This document shows, one piece after another, positions 46,659-57,298 of a stretch of DNA of 64,000 bases. The notes under the pieces were generated by a model that saw only the letters and a list, made by a program, of their open reading frames with translations, had not been told where the DNA came from and did not search any database. A program made the translations under genes and the position numbers. This DNA is from Klenkia taihuensis (GTDB lineage: Bacteria > Actinomycetota > Actinomycetes > Mycobacteriales > Geodermatophilaceae). Location: contig NZ_FOMD01000004.1 of assembly GCF_900112525.1 (NCBI RefSeq), positions 1-64,000 on the forward strand, given 5' to 3'. The stretch's first letter is position 1, and every line of letters begins with the position of its first letter.

Positions 46659-49028
46659 TCAGCGGTCGGGTCGGGGCCGGTCCTGCGCGTGCAGCCGGAC
46701 GGCGACCAGCGCGACGTCGTCCTCGGCCCGCTCGGGCAGCAGCTCACCCAGCAGGGTGTCGGCGAGCTGCTCCACCGGACGGTCGGGCAGCCGGCCCAGC
46801 AGGCCCATCAGCACGTCGATGCCCTCGTCGAACACCTGGTCGCGGCGCTCGACGAGGCCGTCGGTGTAGAGCAGCACCGTCGACCCGCGCTCGAGCACGG
46901 CCTCGTGCTCGCGCCGGGGTGCACCCGGGTCCACGCCCAGCAGCAGGTCGGCCCGGCCGCCGCCCCCGAGCAGCCGGGTGCCGCCGTCCGCGGTCAGCAC
47001 GACCGGCGGCAGGTGACCGGCGTTGGACCAGACCAGCCGGGTCACCCCTTCGTCGAACTCGTCGGGGGTCTGCTCCAGCCGCGCCACCAGCACCGAGGCG
47101 ATGGCCTCCATGCGGAGGCCGTCGACCGCGGCGTCCAGCCGGCGCAGCACGTCGGCCGGGCCCAGGCCGCTGTCGAAGGCGATGCCGCGCAGCAGGCCGC
47201 GCAGCTGACCCATGACCGCGGCGGCCTCGGTGTCGTGGCCGACGACGTCGCCGATGACCAGCACCGTGGCGCCGTCGGGCTGCACGAACGCGTCGTACCA
47301 GTCACCGCCGACCTGGGCCTCGCGCGCGGCCGGCACGTAGCGCACCGCCATCTGCAGGTGGTCGGGCTGCGGCGGGTCGGACAGCATGCTGCGCTGCAGC
47401 GTCTCCGCGGCCCGGGCCACCCGGCGGGTGCGGGCGTAGAGCGCCTCGAGCAGGTTGGTGCGCAGCTCGGTGGCCTCGGCGACCTCGGCCGCCGTCCACG
47501 GCTCGGACCGGCCGTGCACCGTCTCCGACCACCGGTCGAAGGACTGCCGCGGCGAGATGCGCACGCCGTCGCCCTCGGGGACGACGGTCGCCTGGTGGTG
47601 CGGGTCGCCGCCCCAGTCGATGGAGCGCACCTTCTCCTGGCGCAGCCACACCACGGACTGGCCCTCGGGCAGCGGCACGACGAGCGCACCGCAGGCCAGC
47701 TCCACCGGCACGTCCAGCTCGGGGGCGTCGGTCGGCAGGGACTCGGTGGACACCACGTCGCTGCGCCGGCCGGCCGCCCACTCGGCGACCTGGGCGGCGA
47801 GGGCCTCGGGCACCGGCGCGCCGCGGACGGCGGCGTGCCCCTCCAGGTGCACCACCACGCTGTCGGCGGGCACCAGGTCGAGCAGGTCGGGGGTGCCCAG
47901 CAGCGACTCGGCCAGCGGCCGGTCCTGGTCGAGGGTGGCCGCGGTCAGCCAGGCCAGGGTCGAGCGGGCCCGCAGCGCGCGGCGGACCTCCTCCTCGGCG
48001 GCCCGGTCGACCAGCCGCAGCGACAGCGTCGAGCCCAGGAACTCGGCCGCGGCGCGGGTGGCGTAGGGCGGGGCGTGCGGTCCGGCGTAGTGGTGGCAGG
48101 CGATCAGGCCCCACAGCTTGTCCTCGCGCAGCAGCGAGATCGACATCGAGGCCGCCACGCCCATGTTGCCCAGGTACTCGACGTGGATGGGCGAGACGCT
48201 GCGCAGCGTGGAGTACGTCAGGTCCAGCGGGGCGCCGGTGGCCGGGTGGTCGACCGGCTGCAGCAGGGCGGGGGTGTAGGGCGCCTCGGAGATGAGGCGG
48301 ACCCAGTTCTTCTCGTACAGCGCCCGCGCCTGGGCGGGGATGTCCGACGCCGGGTAGTGCAGGCCGAGGAAGCTGGGCAGCCCGCCGTGCTGGGCCTCGG
48401 CGACGACCTCGCCGTTGTACTCGTCGTCGTAGCGGTAGAGCATCACCCGGTCGAAACCGGTCAGGTTGCGCACCGCGGTGACCGTGACGTCGTAGAGCTC
48501 CTGCAGGTCCGTGGCCCGGTTCAGCTCGGCGATGCTGCTGCGCACGGCCTGGTAGGTGTTCGGGAAGCTGAACGGCCGGGGGCCGAAGGCCGGCTCCAGC
48601 TCGACCACCAGCGAGCTCGCACCGCGGCGCTCGCCGTCGTCGAGGCGGCCGGGGCCGGACCCGCCGTGCACGATGCGGTGCAGGATCGCGTCGACCGGCA
48701 CCGGGGTGCCGTCGAGGTCCAGGGTGAGCTCGACCGGGTTGCGCTCGCGCAGGTCGCCGAACGCCGCCGCGCTGCGGGCCACGGCCTGCGCGGGCACGGT
48801 GCCGAGGACCTCGGCCAGCGGCCGGCCGAGCGCGCGCTCCCACGCCACCCCGACGACGTCGGCCAGGTTCTCCGACACCTGCTCCACGACCAGGTCGGGC
48901 TCGCTGACCGAGATCAGCACGCCGCGGGGCTGGATGCTGCCCGGGACGTGGATGGGCTCGCGCGCGCAGTTGGTCAGGTCCACCGGCGTACCGGGGGCCA
49001 GCCACTCCACGGGCTGGGTGTCGGTCAC
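46659..49028 (-). CDS. bphP: Bacteriophytochrome with SpoIIE-type PP2C phosphatase output
   Basis: 789 residues. Order: PAS with chromophore Cys21 in DLTNCAREPIHVPGSIQPRG; GAF with LHYPASDIPAQARALYEKNW and RSVSPIHVEYLGNMGVAASM; PHY with both tongue motifs (RSIDWGGDP, ISPRQSFDRW); C-terminal SpoIIE/PP2C phosphatase ([58 protein letters not shown]). The usual histidine kinase is absent. It should change phosphatase activity with red/far-red light. GTG 49028 overlaps the heme oxygenase stop. Confidence 0.93.
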   Translation of the reverse strand: MTDTQPVEWLAPGTPVDLTNCAREPIHVPGSIQPRGVLISVSEPDLVVEQVSENLADVVGVAWERALGRPLAEVLGTVPAQAVARSAAAFGDLRERNPVELTLDLDGTPVPVDAILHRIVHGGSGPGRLDDGERRGASSLVVELEPAFGPRPFSFPNTYQAVRSSIAELNRATDLQELYDVTVTAVRNLTGFDRVMLYRYDDEYNGEVVAEAQHGGLPSFLGLHYPASDIPAQARALYEKNWVRLISEAPYTPALLQPVDHPATGAPLDLTYSTLRSVSPIHVEYLGNMGVAASMSISLLREDKLWGLIACHHYAGPHAPPYATRAAAEFLGSTLSLRLVDRAAEEEVRRALRARSTLAWLTAATLDQDRPLAESLLGTPDLLDLVPADSVVVHLEGHAAVRGAPVPEALAAQVAEWAAGRRSDVVSTESLPTDAPELDVPVELACGALVVPLPEGQSVVWLRQEKVRSIDWGGDPHHQATVVPEGDGVRISPRQSFDRWSETVHGRSEPWTAAEVAEATELRTNLLEALYARTRRVARAAETLQRSMLSDPPQPDHLQMAVRYVPAAREAQVGGDWYDAFVQPDGATVLVIGDVVGHDTEAAAVMGQLRGLLRGIAFDSGLGPADVLRRLDAAVDGLRMEAIASVLVARLEQTPDEFDEGVTRLVWSNAGHLPPVVLTADGGTRLLGGGGRADLLLGVDPGAPRREHEAVLERGSTVLLYTDGLVERRDQVFDEGIDVLMGLLGRLPDRPVEQLADTLLGELLPERAEDDVALVAVRLHAQDRPRPDR

Positions 49029-49690
49029 GCAGCAGCACCTCGACGTCGGGTCGTGGGTTCGGAGGGCGGCGACGCAGGCTGCTCGACGTCGGCGCACCAC
49101 TGGGCCATCAGGACGAAGGTACGGCGTGCCGCCCCGACCACCGCGTCGGCGTCACCCCCGCGGGTCACGTGCTCGCGGGTGGCCCGCCGGAACGCGGCCC
49201 ACCGCGCGCCGGTGGCCTCGCCGTACGGGCTGAAGGCCCGGACCGTCGCGACACCGGCCAGCGCGGGCAGCGCGGCCAGGTGGCGGTCGATGAACTGCCC
49301 GCCCAGGGTCGAGCCCTCGAGCACGTACATCGCACCCAGCGCCTCGTCGGTGGAGGCCGGTGCGGGCACCGCGGGCAGCGGGTCGGTCGTGGGGACGGCG
49401 TCCAGGGCGGTCAGGTCGGCGGCGAACAGGTGCGCCCGGCGCCGGGCGGACCAGTCCAGGCCCTCGGCGACCGCCGGGTGGTCGGCGGCCCAGGCGTCCA
49501 GGCCGGTCTCGGCGGCGACCCAGAACGCGTGCATCCGCTGCAGCACCGCGGCCAGGCGGGGGACGGTGAGGTCGGCGTCCATCAGGTCGAGGGTGTCCTC
49601 GAGCTGCTGGTGCTCGGCCGCGGTGGCCGTGCGCAGCGCCCGCATCACGTCGGGAGCGGACTGCTCGTCGGTACCGGCGTCCGTGCTCAT
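49025..49690 (-). CDS. bphO: Biliverdin-producing heme oxygenase (BphO)
   Basis: 221 residues of the bacterial heme oxygenase family: RALRTATAAEHQQLEDTLDL with the proximal His, LGAMYVLEGSTLGGQFIDRH with the distal-helix glycines, and AFSPYGEATGARWAAFRRAT. It converts heme to biliverdin, the chromophore of the phytochrome encoded immediately downstream. ATG 49690 overlaps the pucR-type stop (ATGA), and its own stop overlaps bphP: three genes in one coupled unit. Confidence 0.93.
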   Translation of the reverse strand: MSTDAGTDEQSAPDVMRALRTATAAEHQQLEDTLDLMDADLTVPRLAAVLQRMHAFWVAAETGLDAWAADHPAVAEGLDWSARRRAHLFAADLTALDAVPTTDPLPAVPAPASTDEALGAMYVLEGSTLGGQFIDRHLAALPALAGVATVRAFSPYGEATGARWAAFRRATREHVTRGGDADAVVGAARRTFVLMAQWCADVEQPASPPSEPTTRRRGAAA

Positions 49691-50823
49691 GAGGCCCACG
49701 ACCCTAGAGCACCCCGCCCGGGGGCGGCCGCCAGCCGGGCCGAGCGGACGGCCAGGTGCAGTGCCAGCCGGTCGCCGCCGTCGGACAGGTCCAGGCCGGT
49801 GAGCTCGGCGATCCGGCCGAGCCGGTAGTACAGCGTCTGCCGGTGCACCACGAGCTCGGCGGCGGCCCGCTGCGGCGAGGCGGCCCGGTCCAGCCACACC
49901 TCGGCGGTGCGGGTGAGCACGGGGTCGGCGAGCAGGGCCGCGAAGGCCGGGTCCGGGCCGTCGAGCCGGACCACCTGGCGCCAGGCGCCGAGCTCGGCCC
50001 AGGACGCGACCGGGGCCAGCGCCGGGTCGACCGCGGCCACCCGGGCGGCGTCGGAGGCCTCGGACCACTGCCGCCGCAGCTCGCCGCACCCGGTGCGGGC
50101 GGCGGCCACGCCGGCGGTGCTCCCGGCGGGCAGCCGCTGCAGGGCCGCGGCGGACAGCGCGACCGCCGGGCGGGTGTCGCCGCGGTGCGGCAGGGGGACC
50201 AGGGCGGCCACCGCATCGCCCACGACCGCGGCGACCGCGCCGGCGCCGGGCGCGGCCCAGCCGGCGGGCAGGCCGGGGTCGGCCGGGTGCAGCGCGACCA
50301 GGGCGACCGGGGTGCGCGCGCCCAGCGCGGCGCCCAGCCGGCCGGCGGCGGTGTCGTCCCCGGCGAGCGCGGCGGCGAGGTCCGCGGACGGGTCGCCGGC
50401 GGCCGGCCGGGTGGCCAGCAGCGCACCGGCCCGGTCGGCCAGCGCGACGGCCGCGGCCAGGCCCGGCGGGTCGGCGGCGTCGAGGTCGGTGCGGCCCTCG
50501 TCCAGCAGCCACAGCCAGCCGTGCAACCGGCCGCGGTGGCGCACCGGCAGGCACAGCCGGGTCAGGATCCCGGCCGCCGGGTCGGCCGGGGTGCGCAGCG
50601 GGGCGGTGGCCCGGTCGATGCCGAAGTCGGTGAACCAGCGGCGGGTCGCCGCGGGGGAGCCCCGGGTCAGGATCGAGCGGGTGCGCACGGCGTCCAGGCC
50701 GGTCAGCGCGCCCTCGCCCTGGGCGCAGAAGGCCAGCAGGGTGAAGTCCGGGTCCTCCAGGGTCGCGGGCGCGCCGAGCAGCCGGGACACCTCGTCCACG
50801 ATGTCCTGCAGGTCGTCGCGCAC
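49687..50823 (-). CDS. PucR-family transcriptional regulator (PruR-like)
   Basis: 378 residues. The C-terminal helix-turn-helix AAAELVVHRQTLYYRLGRIA, ELTGLDLSDGGDRLALHLAV is typical of the PucR/CdaR HTH_30 type; the N-terminal half is a sensory region. GTG 50823 lies six bases after TACGAT, a leaderless promoter. It is divergent from putB-pruA, as PruR regulators of proline catabolism are in mycobacteria and relatives, yet it is also the first gene of the bphO-bphP unit. Confidence 0.87.
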   Translation of the reverse strand: MRDDLQDIVDEVSRLLGAPATLEDPDFTLLAFCAQGEGALTGLDAVRTRSILTRGSPAATRRWFTDFGIDRATAPLRTPADPAAGILTRLCLPVRHRGRLHGWLWLLDEGRTDLDAADPPGLAAAVALADRAGALLATRPAAGDPSADLAAALAGDDTAAGRLGAALGARTPVALVALHPADPGLPAGWAAPGAGAVAAVVGDAVAALVPLPHRGDTRPAVALSAAALQRLPAGSTAGVAAARTGCGELRRQWSEASDAARVAAVDPALAPVASWAELGAWRQVVRLDGPDPAFAALLADPVLTRTAEVWLDRAASPQRAAAELVVHRQTLYYRLGRIAELTGLDLSDGGDRLALHLAVRSARLAAAPGRGALGSWAS

Positions 50824-50829
50824 CAGACG

Positions 50830-50835
50830 ATCGTA
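50830..50835 (-). promoter_or_regulatory. -10 box (TACGAT) for the pucR-bphO-bphP operon
   Basis: Six bases before the GTG on the minus strand; leaderless. Confidence 0.6.
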
Positions 50836-50883
50836 CGAACGAGTCCCGACAGCTGTCCGTGGTGACGGCGACGACCTCACTCC

Positions 50884-50889
50884 TAGGTT
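50884..50889 (+). promoter_or_regulatory. -10 box (TAGGTT) for putB-pruA
   Basis: Places the transcript start near 50896-50897, about 22 bases before the GTG and upstream of the GGAGG ribosome site, so this mRNA is leadered. Confidence 0.45.
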
Positions 50890-50918
50890 GCAGTCACCCA
50901 CTGCTGCTGGAGGTCCCC

Positions 50919-51845
50919 GTGCTCGGTCAGGCCCTGCTCGTCGCGTCCCGCCGCCCCGGCCTGCGCCGCGCCGTCGTCGGCACCCCGGTCACCCGCCGGG
51001 TGGTCGACCGGTTCGTCGCGGGGGAGCAGCTGCCCGACGCGCTGGCCGCCGTCCGGTCGCTGCAGGCCGACGGGGTCGCCGTCACCCTGGACCACCTGGG
51101 CGAGGACATCACCACCCGCGCCGAGGCCGTCGCCTCCCGCGACGCCTACCTCGCGCTGCTCGACGGCCTGGCGCCGCTGCAGCTGGGGCCGGCCGCCGAG
51201 GTGTCGGTCAAGCTGTCGGCCTTCGGCCAGGCGCTGCCCGGCGGGCACGACCTGGCCCTCGAGCTGGTCCGCCCGGTCGCCGAGGCCGCCACGGCGCTGG
51301 GCACCACGGTCACCCTGGACATGGAGGACCACACCACGGTCGACTCCACGCTCGCCGTCCTGGCCGAGCTGCGCCGCGACCACCCGGGCACCGGCGCGGT
51401 GCTGCAGTCGGCGCTGCACCGCACCGAGGCCGACGCGGCCGACCTGGCCGTCGCCGGGTCCCGGGTGCGGCTGGTCAAGGGTGCCTACGCCGAGCCCCGC
51501 ACCGTCGCCTTCACCGACAAGGCCGAGGTGGACGCCGCCTACCTCCGCTGCCTGGACGTGCTGTTCCGCGGCGCGGGCTACCCGATGGCCGGCACGCACG
51601 ACCCCGCGATGATCGCCCGGGTGCTGGAGCTGGTCCGCGAGACGGGCCGGGCGGCCGACAGCTACGAGTTCCAGCTGCTCTACGGCATCCGCACCGGCGA
51701 GCAGCAGCGGCTGGCCCGCGAGGGGCACACCGTGCGCGCCTACGTGCCCTACGGCGCCGACTGGTACGGCTACTTCATGCGCCGCCTGGCCGAGCGCCCG
51801 GCCAACCTGCAGTTCTTCCTCCGCTCCCTCGTCACCACCAGCTAA
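50919..51845 (+). CDS. putB: Proline dehydrogenase (monofunctional)
   Basis: Flavoenzyme oxidising proline to pyrroline-5-carboxylate. 308 residues: GVAVTLDHLGEDITTRAEAV, VSVKLSAFGQALPGG, TLDMEDHTTVDSTLAVL, RLVKGAYAEPRTVAF, GTHDPAMIARVLEL, FQLLYGIRTGEQ and YGADWYGYFMRRLAERPANL are all PRODH motifs. GTG 50919 has GGAGG five bases upstream and gives a typical N terminus; an earlier GTG at 50859 lacks this. Followed by pruA 13 bases on. Confidence 0.94.
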   Translation: MLGQALLVASRRPGLRRAVVGTPVTRRVVDRFVAGEQLPDALAAVRSLQADGVAVTLDHLGEDITTRAEAVASRDAYLALLDGLAPLQLGPAAEVSVKLSAFGQALPGGHDLALELVRPVAEAATALGTTVTLDMEDHTTVDSTLAVLAELRRDHPGTGAVLQSALHRTEADAADLAVAGSRVRLVKGAYAEPRTVAFTDKAEVDAAYLRCLDVLFRGAGYPMAGTHDPAMIARVLELVRETGRAADSYEFQLLYGIRTGEQQRLAREGHTVRAYVPYGADWYGYFMRRLAERPANLQFFLRSLVTTS

Positions 51846-51858
51846 GGAGCTGACCCCC

Positions 51859-53471
<1,613 letters not shown>

Positions 53472-53484
<13 letters not shown>

Positions 53485-54014
53485 GGGCGCTCCGCGCGCA
53501 GCTCGCGGACCAGGGCCTCCACCGTCTGCTCGGGGGAGCCCTGGCCCGAGTAGGCGTGGCCGGGCTCGTCGTCGGCCAGCGGCTCCAGGGTGGCCAGCTG
53601 GCTGTCCAGCAGCGAGCCCGGCATGTAGTGGCCGGTGCGCCTGCGCAGCCGCTCGACCAGCACGTCGTGCGGGGTGTCGATGTGGGCGAACCACACCGAC
53701 GGGTGCTGCTCCCGCAGCAGGTCCCGGTAGGCGCGCTTGAGCGCCGAGCAGGTGATCACCAGGTCGGTGCCGGCGGCCTCGTGCTCGCCGACCCGGGCGG
53801 CGACCGCGCGCAGCCACGGCCAGCGGTCCTCGTCGTCCAGCGGGGTGCCCGAGCGCATCTTCTCCACGTTGGCCGGCGGGTGCAGGTCGTCGCCCTCGAC
53901 GAAGTCGCAGCCCAGCGTCTGCGCGATGCCCACGCCGACGGTGGACTTGCCGGTGCCCGACACGCCCATCACGACGACGGAGACGGTGGTCGGCGGGGCG
54001 TCGGTGTCGGCCAT
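53472..54014 (-). CDS. gntK: Gluconokinase
   Basis: Phosphorylates gluconate to 6-phosphogluconate, the substrate of the Gnd enzyme encoded at 12.6 kb. 180 residues: P-loop VVMGVSGTGKSTVGVGIAQT, FVEGDDLHPPANVEKMRSG, PLDDEDRWPWLRAVAAR, VITCSALKRAYRDLLRE and RTGHYMPGSLLDSQLATLE are GntK signatures. ATG 54014 lies six bases after TACGGT. Confidence 0.94.
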
Positions 54015-54020
54015 GGCCCG

Positions 54021-54026
54021 ACCGTA
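54021..54026 (-). promoter_or_regulatory. -10 box (TACGGT) for a leaderless gntK transcript
   Basis: Six bases before the ATG on the minus strand, in the 40-base gap to the divergent MFS gene. Confidence 0.55.
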
Positions 54027-54054
54027 TCGGCGGCAGGGCAGGATCGCGGGGGCG

Positions 54055-55209
54055 ATGAGCGAGGAGACGGTGCAGCAGACGGGGCCGGTGTGGCGGGTCC
54101 CCGCCGTCCGGGCCCTGCTGGCGGCCTCGCTGCTGGGGTTCACCAGCTACGCGGTGACGCTGGCCGCGCTGCCCTCCTACGCCGTCCGCGGCGGGGCCGG
54201 CGTGGCCGCGGCCGGCCTGGTCACCACCGTCTTCCTGGCCGCCACGGTGCTCACCCAGCTGGCCGTGCCGGGCCTGGTCGGCCGGTTCGGCCTCGGCCCG
54301 GTGCTGGCCGGCGGGCTGCTGGCCATCGGCGGGCCCTCACCGCTGTACCTGCTCGGGGACGGCGTGGGGTGGCTGTGCGCGGTGTCGGCGGTGCGGGGCA
54401 CCGGCTTCGGCGTGCTGACCGTGCTGGGCGCGACCATCGCCGCCCGGGTGGTGCCGCCGTCCCGCCGCGGGGAGTCCCTCGGCCTCTACGGCCTGGCGCT
54501 CGGACTGCCCACGCTGGCCGCCACGCCGGGCGGGGTGGCACTGGTGCTGTCCGACCGGTTCCCGCTGGTGGTGCTGGTGGCGACCCTCCCGCTGCTGGGG
54601 CTGCTGGCGGTGCCGCGGCTGGTCCGCGCGGTGCCCAGCGCGGTGACCGCGCCGTCCGGGGACCCGGTGGGCCCGGCGGTGCGCGCGTCCGCGACGCCGT
54701 CGGCGGTGCTGCTCGTGGTCACCCTGGCCGGGGCCGGGGTGGTCACCTTCCTGCCGATCGCGCGCCCGGACGGCGTCGTGGCCACCGTCGCGCTGCTGGT
54801 GTTCGGGGCCACCGGGGCGCTGTGCCGCTGGGCCGGCGGCGTGCTCACCGACCGGTTCGGCACCCGGGTGCTGCTGCCGGTCGCGCTGGCGCTCGGCGTC
54901 CTCGGGCTGGTGCTGCTGGCCGTGGGCCTGGACTCCGACGCCGCGGTCTACGCCGGCGCCGCGGTCTTCGGCGTGGCCTACGGCGGCTCGCAGAACACCA
55001 CGCTGGTCGTCGCGATGGCGCGGGCGGGGGAGCGGGGGACGACGACGGCCAGCGCGGTGTGGAACGCCGCCTTCGACGCCGGCACGGGGCTCGGTGCCCT
55101 CGCGGTCGGGCTGGTCGCCGCCGCGGTCGGTCTCGAGGCGTCCTACGCGGTGCTGGCCGTGCTGGTCGCGCTCGTGGTGCCCGTGGCGGTGCGGGTCACC
55201 CGTCGCTGA
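54055..55209 (+). CDS. MFS transporter
   Basis: 384 residues with about twelve membrane segments, e.g. VRALLAASLLGFTSYAVTLA, LVTTVFLAATVLTQLAVPGL, and FGVAYGGSQNTTLVVAMARA in the second half. Loop motifs FGLGPVLAGG and DRFGTRVLLPVALALGV match the MFS pattern. Drug or sugar efflux is likely in this subgroup but the substrate is not evident. ATG 54055; end overlaps the next gene by 14 bases. Confidence 0.87.
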   Translation: MSEETVQQTGPVWRVPAVRALLAASLLGFTSYAVTLAALPSYAVRGGAGVAAAGLVTTVFLAATVLTQLAVPGLVGRFGLGPVLAGGLLAIGGPSPLYLLGDGVGWLCAVSAVRGTGFGVLTVLGATIAARVVPPSRRGESLGLYGLALGLPTLAATPGGVALVLSDRFPLVVLVATLPLLGLLAVPRLVRAVPSAVTAPSGDPVGPAVRASATPSAVLLVVTLAGAGVVTFLPIARPDGVVATVALLVFGATGALCRWAGGVLTDRFGTRVLLPVALALGVLGLVLLAVGLDSDAAVYAGAAVFGVAYGGSQNTTLVVAMARAGERGTTTASAVWNAAFDAGTGLGALAVGLVAAAVGLEASYAVLAVLVALVVPVAVRVTRR

Positions 55210-55552
55210 CGGTGCCGTCGCGGCGGGCGGCGGCCAGGGACTGCATGTGCCGCACCAGCGCCGCCTCGCGGGCGAGCGCGTGCAGCCACGGCCGCAGCGC
55301 CTGCGGGTCGCGGCCGGCGGCGTCGCGCTGGGCGGCCAGCCGCATGTGCCGGCCGGTGGCCTGGGCGCGCTGGGCGGGGGAGAGCTCGCGGGCACCGCCG
55401 CGGGAGATCGCGGTGAAGGCGGCGCCCAGGTAGGTGACCTCGGCCAGCCCGGAGGCCTGCTCGAGCACGGCGTCGGCGTCGTCCTGGCGGCCCTGCGCGA
55501 CCAGGTCGAGGTGCTCCTCGGCGCGGCGTCGTCCCTCGTCGGCGGTGCTCAA
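55196..55552 (-). CDS. Hypothetical helical protein
   Basis: 118 residues, mostly predicted helix: STADEGRRRAEEHLDLVAQG, EQASGLAEVTYLGAAFTAIS, HALAREAALVRHMQSLAAAR. No family recognised and no signal or membrane segment. The only start near the beginning of the frame is TTG 55552. Coding is supported by composition and by ending just inside the MFS gene end, a common arrangement here, but remains tentative. Confidence 0.6.
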   Translation of the reverse strand: MSTADEGRRRAEEHLDLVAQGRQDDADAVLEQASGLAEVTYLGAAFTAISRGGARELSPAQRAQATGRHMRLAAQRDAAGRDPQALRPWLHALAREAALVRHMQSLAAARRDGTVSDG

Positions 55553-55581
55553 CCGGCCCTCCCGGGGTCGTGACAGCAGAA

Positions 55582-55608
55582 CGGCCCCGTCCTGGGTGGA
55601 CGGGGCCG
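55582..55608 (-). terminator. Terminator hairpin after tRNA-Lys
   Basis: CGGCCCCGTCC and GGACGGGGCCG, a perfect 11-bp stem with a 5-base loop, followed on the minus strand by TTCTGCT. Confidence 0.75.
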
Positions 55609-55621
55609 GCTGGGTGGTGGG

Positions 55622-55694
<73 letters not shown>

Positions 55695-55841
55695 GGCGTC
55701 ACTGCGTGGCAGCGACCGGGAGAACGGTACACGGCCCCGGGCGCGGCCCGCGACCCGGGGTGGCGTGGCCTGCGTGACAGCGAACTGTCAGCACCGGGGA
55801 GCACACTGGGTCCCGGACGCACCGCTGTCCTGACGAGGGGG

Positions 55842-57140
55842 ATGTCGCACGTGGCTCTGCTGATCAACCGCCGCTCCGCGCTCGCGCTGGGCGCCACCGC
55901 CGTGCTGGTGGCGCTGGCCGGCTGCGGGCCCGATGCCACCGGCGGCGGGGGGAGCGCGGCGGGCACCACCGCGGCGGCCGACCCGGCGGTGGTCAGCCTC
56001 TCGGTCGCCGACGGCGCCACCGACGTCTCCCCGGCCAGGCCGCTGCAGGCCACCGTCACCGGCGGCTCGATCACCGACGTCACGGTGACCGACGCGGCCG
56101 GCGCGCCGGTGCAGGGCACGCTGAGCGAGGTCCCGGCCGCCGAGGCCGCGCCGGCTGCGTCGTCCTCGGCGCCCGCCTCCTCGGCCGCGTCGTCCTCGGG
56201 CGCACCGTCGGGCGAGGCCGCGGCAGGCACCACCAGCCTCTGGACGCCGGCCGCCCCGCTGGCCTACGGCACGTCCTACACCGTGACGGCCACCGCGCAG
56301 AACGCCGACGGCGCCTCCAGCGACGCCAGCGGCTCGTTCACCACGGTCGCCCCGGCGTCGGTCACCACGCCCTCGATCGGCCCGCTCGACGGCACCACCG
56401 TCGGGGTCGGCATGCCCATCCGGGTGTTCTTCGACCAGCCGGTCACCAACAAGGCCGAGGTCGAGCGCAACCTGGTGGTCACCAGCTCCACGCCCACCGA
56501 CGGCCGGTGGAGCTGGATGAGCGACACCGAGGTGCACTTCCGGCCCTCCACCTACTGGCCGGCCGACACCCAGGTCACCCTCGACGCGAACCTCTACGGC
56601 GTCGACCTCGGCGACGGCGTGTGGGGCGAGAAGGACCGCACGGTGTCCTTCACGGTCGGCGAGAAGCACGTGTCGGTGGCCGACGCCGGCACGCACACCC
56701 TCACCGTCTACTCCGGCGACCAGGTCGTGCAGACCTACCCGATGAGCGCGGGCAGCAACGCCAACCCGACCCGCAACGGCGCGCACGTGGTGCTGGAGAA
56801 GTTCGCCGACATCACGATGGACTCCTCCACCTTCGGCCTGGCCGTCGACGCGCCGGGCGGCTACCGCACCGACGTGCAGTACGCGACGCGCATCTCCAAC
56901 AACGGCGAGTTCGTGCACGCCGCGCCGTGGTCGGTGGGCCAGCAGGGCTCGTCGAACGTGTCGCACGGCTGCATCAACCTGTCGACCGACCGCGCGCAGT
57001 GGTTCTACCAGTTCTCCCAGCCCGGCGACGTGGTCGAGGTGGTGAACTCGATCGGCCCGACGCTGTCGCGCGCCGACGGCGACATCTACGACTGGGCCAT
57101 CCCGTGGGACCAGTGGGTGGCCGGCAGCGCCCTGGGCTGA
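55842..57140 (+). CDS. L,D-transpeptidase lipoprotein (LdtMt2-like)
   Basis: Cross-links peptidoglycan by 3-3 bonds outside the membrane. 432 residues: signal with lipobox ALAGCG near residue 29, Ser/Ala-rich linker, Ig-like domains (SPARPLQATVTGG; PLDGTTVGVGMPIRVFFDQP), and a YkuD catalytic domain with NVSHGCINLSTDRAQWFY holding His and Cys. The architecture matches mycobacterial Ldt enzymes. ATG 55842 touches a GAGGGGG run; GTG 55851 with better spacing is equally possible. Confidence 0.92.
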   Translation: MSHVALLINRRSALALGATAVLVALAGCGPDATGGGGSAAGTTAAADPAVVSLSVADGATDVSPARPLQATVTGGSITDVTVTDAAGAPVQGTLSEVPAAEAAPAASSSAPASSAASSSGAPSGEAAAGTTSLWTPAAPLAYGTSYTVTATAQNADGASSDASGSFTTVAPASVTTPSIGPLDGTTVGVGMPIRVFFDQPVTNKAEVERNLVVTSSTPTDGRWSWMSDTEVHFRPSTYWPADTQVTLDANLYGVDLGDGVWGEKDRTVSFTVGEKHVSVADAGTHTLTVYSGDQVVQTYPMSAGSNANPTRNGAHVVLEKFADITMDSSTFGLAVDAPGGYRTDVQYATRISNNGEFVHAAPWSVGQQGSSNVSHGCINLSTDRAQWFYQFSQPGDVVEVVNSIGPTLSRADGDIYDWAIPWDQWVAGSALG

Positions 57141-57153
57141 GCCGCAGACGCAC

Positions 57154-57186
57154 GAGGCCCCCGATCCGGTGCGGATCGGGGGCCTC
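57154..57186 (+). terminator. Terminator after the L,D-transpeptidase gene
   Basis: GAGGCCCCCGATCC and GGATCGGGGGCCTC form a perfect 14-bp stem with a 5-base loop, 13 bases after the stop. Confidence 0.85.
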
Positions 57187-57198
57187 TGCGCGCTGTGG

Positions 57199-57272
57199 GG
57201 TGAGTGACGGGACTCGAACCCGCGACATCCAGGATCACAACCTGGCGCTCTACCAGCTGAGCTACACCCACC
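57199..57272 (-). tRNA. tRNA-His (anticodon GUG)
   Basis: On the minus strand the acceptor GTGGGTG pairs with CACTCAC (one G-T pair). The anticodon stem CCAGG/CCTGG encloses TTGTGAT. The extra 5' G typical of tRNA-His is encoded at 57272, and the discriminator is C. Confidence 0.93.
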
Positions 57273-57298
57273 GTCGCCCGCGAGCGGGCAGTCGGTGC

